DNA of 8,870 bases from Alphaproteobacteria bacterium UBA1303 (GTDB taxonomy: Bacteria; Pseudomonadota; Alphaproteobacteria; Micropepsales; Micropepsaceae), in contig DBTZ01000040.1 of NCBI GenBank assembly GCA_002307315.1, positions 89,690 to 98,559 of the forward strand, given 5' to 3'. The first letter of the stretch is position 1; every line of letters starts with the position of its first letter. Of this stretch, positions 6,824-8,870 are shown one piece after another. The translations under genes were made by a program, and so were the position numbers. The notes beneath the pieces are model-generated. The model did no database searches. It worked only from the letters and a program-made list of their open reading frames with translations, and was not told the DNA's origin.

Positions 6824-6916
6824 TTTGAGAACGGATCGGCAGGTAAAGGAATATTAACTACGAAAATTTACCATGAAGCGGCGTGTCTTTAGTCGAGACG
6901 CGTCGCGGAGTGGATT
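6824..6916 (+). promoter_or_regulatory. Intergenic leader between the two glycosyltransferase genes
   Basis: This 93-base gap has no obvious terminator, so the genes may be co-transcribed. It has an A+T-rich centre with the inverted repeat GGTAAA (6842-6847) / TTTACC (6867-6872) flanking TATTAAC, and a TTGAGA at 6825-6830 that could be a weak -35 box. A long hairpin at 6878-6906 then runs directly into the ribosome binding site. An internal promoter is possible but not demonstrated. Confidence 0.35.
6878..6906 (+). promoter_or_regulatory. Leader hairpin abutting the ribosome binding site of paralogue 2
   Basis: Bases 6878-6888 pair with 6896-6906 as an 11-bp stem (nine Watson-Crick and two G-U pairs) around the 7-base loop TTAGTCG. 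The stem ends exactly where the Shine-Dalgarno GGAG (6907-6910) begins, six bases before ATG 6917. A stable stem there could tune translation or protect the 5' end of a processed transcript. No T-run follows, so it is not a terminator. Confidence 0.45.
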
Positions 6917-8776
6917 ATGAGCGATCAATCCATCGATAAATTGCTTGCCGCGTTGCGCGACGCCGAGGCGTGCTGTCGCGACGACGGCGATGCCCTGGCG
7001 GCGCTGGAGCGTAAATACGAGGACGCCGGCCGGTTGCTGTGCGGGAACGCCGACTTTCTCGCTCAGCGCAACGTTTTTCGTATCGCCAACGCCCCGGCGA
7101 TGCGCATTCGCCGCCCCAAGATACTGTTGGGGCGCTATTATGTCGGCCAGCCCAATTTTCAGTCGCTGCCGCTGATGCAAAACGCCGACGTCGTTTTTTT
7201 GTCGCTGTACGGCTATACCACCGACCGGCGCGACGCCGTCTCGGTCGATGTGCATCAGCACGATCTGGGAACCGTACTTTCCCTTCTGCCGCAGGGGTTC
7301 GCTCCCGATTTCTATTTCGACTATCAGGTGTGCGCGTCGGAGACCTTCCTGCGCGGGCTTGAGGATGCGCCGTTTCCCACCGTGGCCAGCGTGTGCCATA
7401 TGCTGCGGGCGCTCAAGATCGAACGCATCGCCGAAATGTTCGACTTCCTGCTGCCGGTATCGCGCCGGTTCGGCGAACTGCTAGACGGCGTGGTGCCGCG
7501 CGAGAAGATCGTCGATCTGCCGTTCGGCCTGTCGTGGGGGTCTTTCGACTTCATATTCTCCACGTTGGGCGAAGATGTCCCGCGCGACATCGACGTACTG
7601 CTGTCGTTCGGTCCGGATCGGCTGATGGGTTACGGTCCACATCGGGCGCGGACCATCGCGCTGTTCGAGCAGGCGATGGCCCGTCTGGGCGGGCGCTACA
7701 AATTCGTCAGGGCCGTCGGCCTATCGAAAGTCGACTACATGACGATGCTAAAGCGCAGCCGCATCGTGCTCAACGCCGTCAGCCTCAACGGACCGTACAA
7801 TTACCGCACCTGCGAAGTCCTCAACGCCGGCGCGCTGCTGATGCAATACGACGCACGCTATGCCACCGGATCGCAATATTTCGAAGAGTATTTCGTCCCG
7901 GGCGAGGAATTCGTGCCGTTCGACGAAACCGATTTCTTCGTCAAATTGGAGGCGCTGCTCGCCGATCCGGCGCGCAGCCGCGCCATTGCGAAGCGCGGCA
8001 ACGCCCGGCTGTGTACGCAATATTCCTATCAAGCGCTGCATCGGCGACTGCTTGACCATGTGCGGAAAGCCGATCTCAATGTTCTGAGCGGGCGGCGGCT
8101 CAAGCAGCGGGCGGCGGCGAAGAACCGGCTATATGCGCTGCTGCAATGCGATGGCGCGCCGCATCTGACGGTTTCGAATGCGGATATGACCGAACTGCTG
8201 TCGATCTCCGACCGCGAGTCCTATGCGCTGCTGCTGCCGTTATATCCCGGCCTCGGGACGGAATTTCGCCGCGAACTGCGTCGGGCAGCCGGGATCGACG
8301 TCGCCGACCGGGCGCAGGCGGATCTGGCCTTCTACGATACCGTCTTCGCCGCCATCGGCATTCCCTCTGCGGTCGACCGCTTCAATCACCTGCTGCTTTG
8401 CGCTGGCTGCGGACGCCTCGATCTTGCGGATGTGCAGCGGCTTATCGGCCTTTTGCAATCGCCGGAACTCGTTCTCGACCGGCGCGACATTGCTCGTATC
8501 TGGCGCAAAGGCGCCCCGGCGGGCGAGGACGCCACCGATGCGGTCAATGCGGAGAAAGTGGTGCTCAACCTCGGATGCCTGTTGGCGGGAGACGACGTCG
8601 CAGCACGCAGCGCCGCGGCGCGCGACTATATGTTGATAAGGCTTTACGGACTTTTGGCCGCCAACGTCCCGGACGGACAAATGTGGCGCCGTGCCGTCGC
8701 TCGGATATTCGCAAGCCATCCGATTACCGAATACGACGAGGAAATCCGGCGCGAGGCGTTGCCGTTGGCGTCCTAG
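6917..8776 (+). CDS. CgeB-like GT-B glycosyltransferase with unassigned C-terminal domain (paralogue 2)
   Basis: A 619-residue paralogue of the preceding gene, probably a cytoplasmic glycosyltransferase with unknown donor and acceptor. The motif order is the same: QRNVFRIANAPAMRIRRP (50-67), YFDYQVC (133-139), APFPTVASVCH (151-161), KIVDLPFGLSWGSFD (197-211), DIDVLLSF (224-231), RSRIVLNAV and GPYNYRTCEVLNAGALLMQY (280-311), and EFVPFDETDF (331-340). By hand count 53 of 82 residues match paralogue 1 over 130-211, and 45 of 61 over 280-340. The C-terminal domain is more divergent but keeps FYDxxF, PSxVDRFNxLxLCAxxGRxD (474-502 here) and the W-to-end spacing. The loop near 212-223 and the residues after about 385 differ most, which suggests a shared donor but different acceptors (inference). 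The start at ATG 6917 is well supported by GGAG at 6907-6910. The TAG stop lies inside the left edge of the repeat element at 8773-8870. Confidence 0.84.
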   Translation: MSDQSIDKLLAALRDAEACCRDDGDALAALERKYEDAGRLLCGNADFLAQRNVFRIANAPAMRIRRPKILLGRYYVGQPNFQSLPLMQNADVVFLSLYGYTTDRRDAVSVDVHQHDLGTVLSLLPQGFAPDFYFDYQVCASETFLRGLEDAPFPTVASVCHMLRALKIERIAEMFDFLLPVSRRFGELLDGVVPREKIVDLPFGLSWGSFDFIFSTLGEDVPRDIDVLLSFGPDRLMGYGPHRARTIALFEQAMARLGGRYKFVRAVGLSKVDYMTMLKRSRIVLNAVSLNGPYNYRTCEVLNAGALLMQYDARYATGSQYFEEYFVPGEEFVPFDETDFFVKLEALLADPARSRAIAKRGNARLCTQYSYQALHRRLLDHVRKADLNVLSGRRLKQRAAAKNRLYALLQCDGAPHLTVSNADMTELLSISDRESYALLLPLYPGLGTEFRRELRRAAGIDVADRAQADLAFYDTVFAAIGIPSAVDRFNHLLLCAGCGRLDLADVQRLIGLLQSPELVLDRRDIARIWRKGAPAGEDATDAVNAEKVVLNLGCLLAGDDVAARSAAARDYMLIRLYGLLAANVPDGQMWRRAVARIFASHPITEYDEEIRREALPLAS

Positions 8777-8870
8777 AGCAACGAGCGCAAAAGTGGAATC
8801 GGTTTTGCGCGTAAAGTTGCGACCAAACAAAGAGCTAGAGCGATGGACTGATCGCGTTTGAACGTCCGTC
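8773..8870. repeat. RIME / palindromic-unit-like intergenic repeat (continues past the window)
   Basis: Two copies of CTAGAGC (8773-8779 and 8835-8841) bracket the palindrome GCGCAAAA (8785-8792) / TTTTGCGC (8803-8810) with loop GTGGAATCGG. After the second copy a dyad GCGAT (8840-8844) / ATCGC (8851-8855) begins. The core AAAAGTGGAA..CGGTTTTGCG and the CTAGAGC edges closely resemble the mosaic palindromic repeats known between genes of Alphaproteobacteria (RIME or Sinorhizobium palindromic unit type); this match is from memory, not a search. Such elements are non-coding and present in many copies per genome. In transcripts this one could act as a 3'-end hairpin for the glycosyltransferase mRNA. 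The right end is beyond base 8870. Confidence 0.6.

Noticed and set aside
8785..8810. GCGCAAAA/TTTTGCGC stem as a Rho-independent terminator for paralogue 2
   Set aside because: The stem is followed by GTAAAG rather than a T-run, and its sequence fits a dispersed alphaproteobacterial repeat better.
1..8870. tRNA, rRNA, CRISPR, transposase or phage genes
   Set aside because: I found no tRNA-like cloverleaf, repeated spacer array, or integrase/transposase motif in any frame.

Overview
The window looks like a chromosomal segment of an alphaproteobacterium, most likely a Rhodospirillales-type organism. The reasons are the high G+C content (about 60 % by eye), a yajC-secD pair divergent from a DUF815-type ATPase gene (an arrangement I recall from Alphaproteobacteria), and an intergenic palindromic repeat of a type known from that class at the right end. 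The assignment is inference; there is no rRNA or other phylogenetic marker in the window.

Region 1 (33-3018) is housekeeping. On the minus strand yajC and secD form a tight operon for the accessory part of the Sec translocase; secF would be expected just past the left edge and is not in the window. A roughly 220-base divergent intergenic region separates yajC from a plus-strand gene for a DUF815-type AAA+ ATPase.

Region 2 (3019-4823) is accessory: a secreted GH51 alpha-L-arabinofuranosidase with both catalytic glutamates, preceded by a leader with a candidate promoter and two perfect inverted repeats, and closed by a strong Rho-independent terminator at 4791-4823.

Region 3 (4824-8870) holds two tandem paralogous genes for cytoplasmic GT-B glycosyltransferase-like proteins (627 and 619 residues) of the CgeB / Glyco_trans_1_2 type. 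Each has a helical N-terminal part, a strongly conserved transferase core and a C-terminal domain of about 230 residues that I cannot assign. The two run without large indels: they have the same motif order and end at the same aligned position. Different small RNA-level structures precede each gene. The second gene ends inside the left edge of a RIME / palindromic-unit-like repeat that continues past the window.

The most notable content is the tandem glycosyltransferase pair with its shared unassigned C-terminal domain. It probably acts in a surface glycan or protein-glycosylation pathway, and its link to the neighbouring arabinofuranosidase is unproven. No RNA gene, CRISPR array, transposase or phage gene was seen, and no gene-free stretch exceeds 300 bases.
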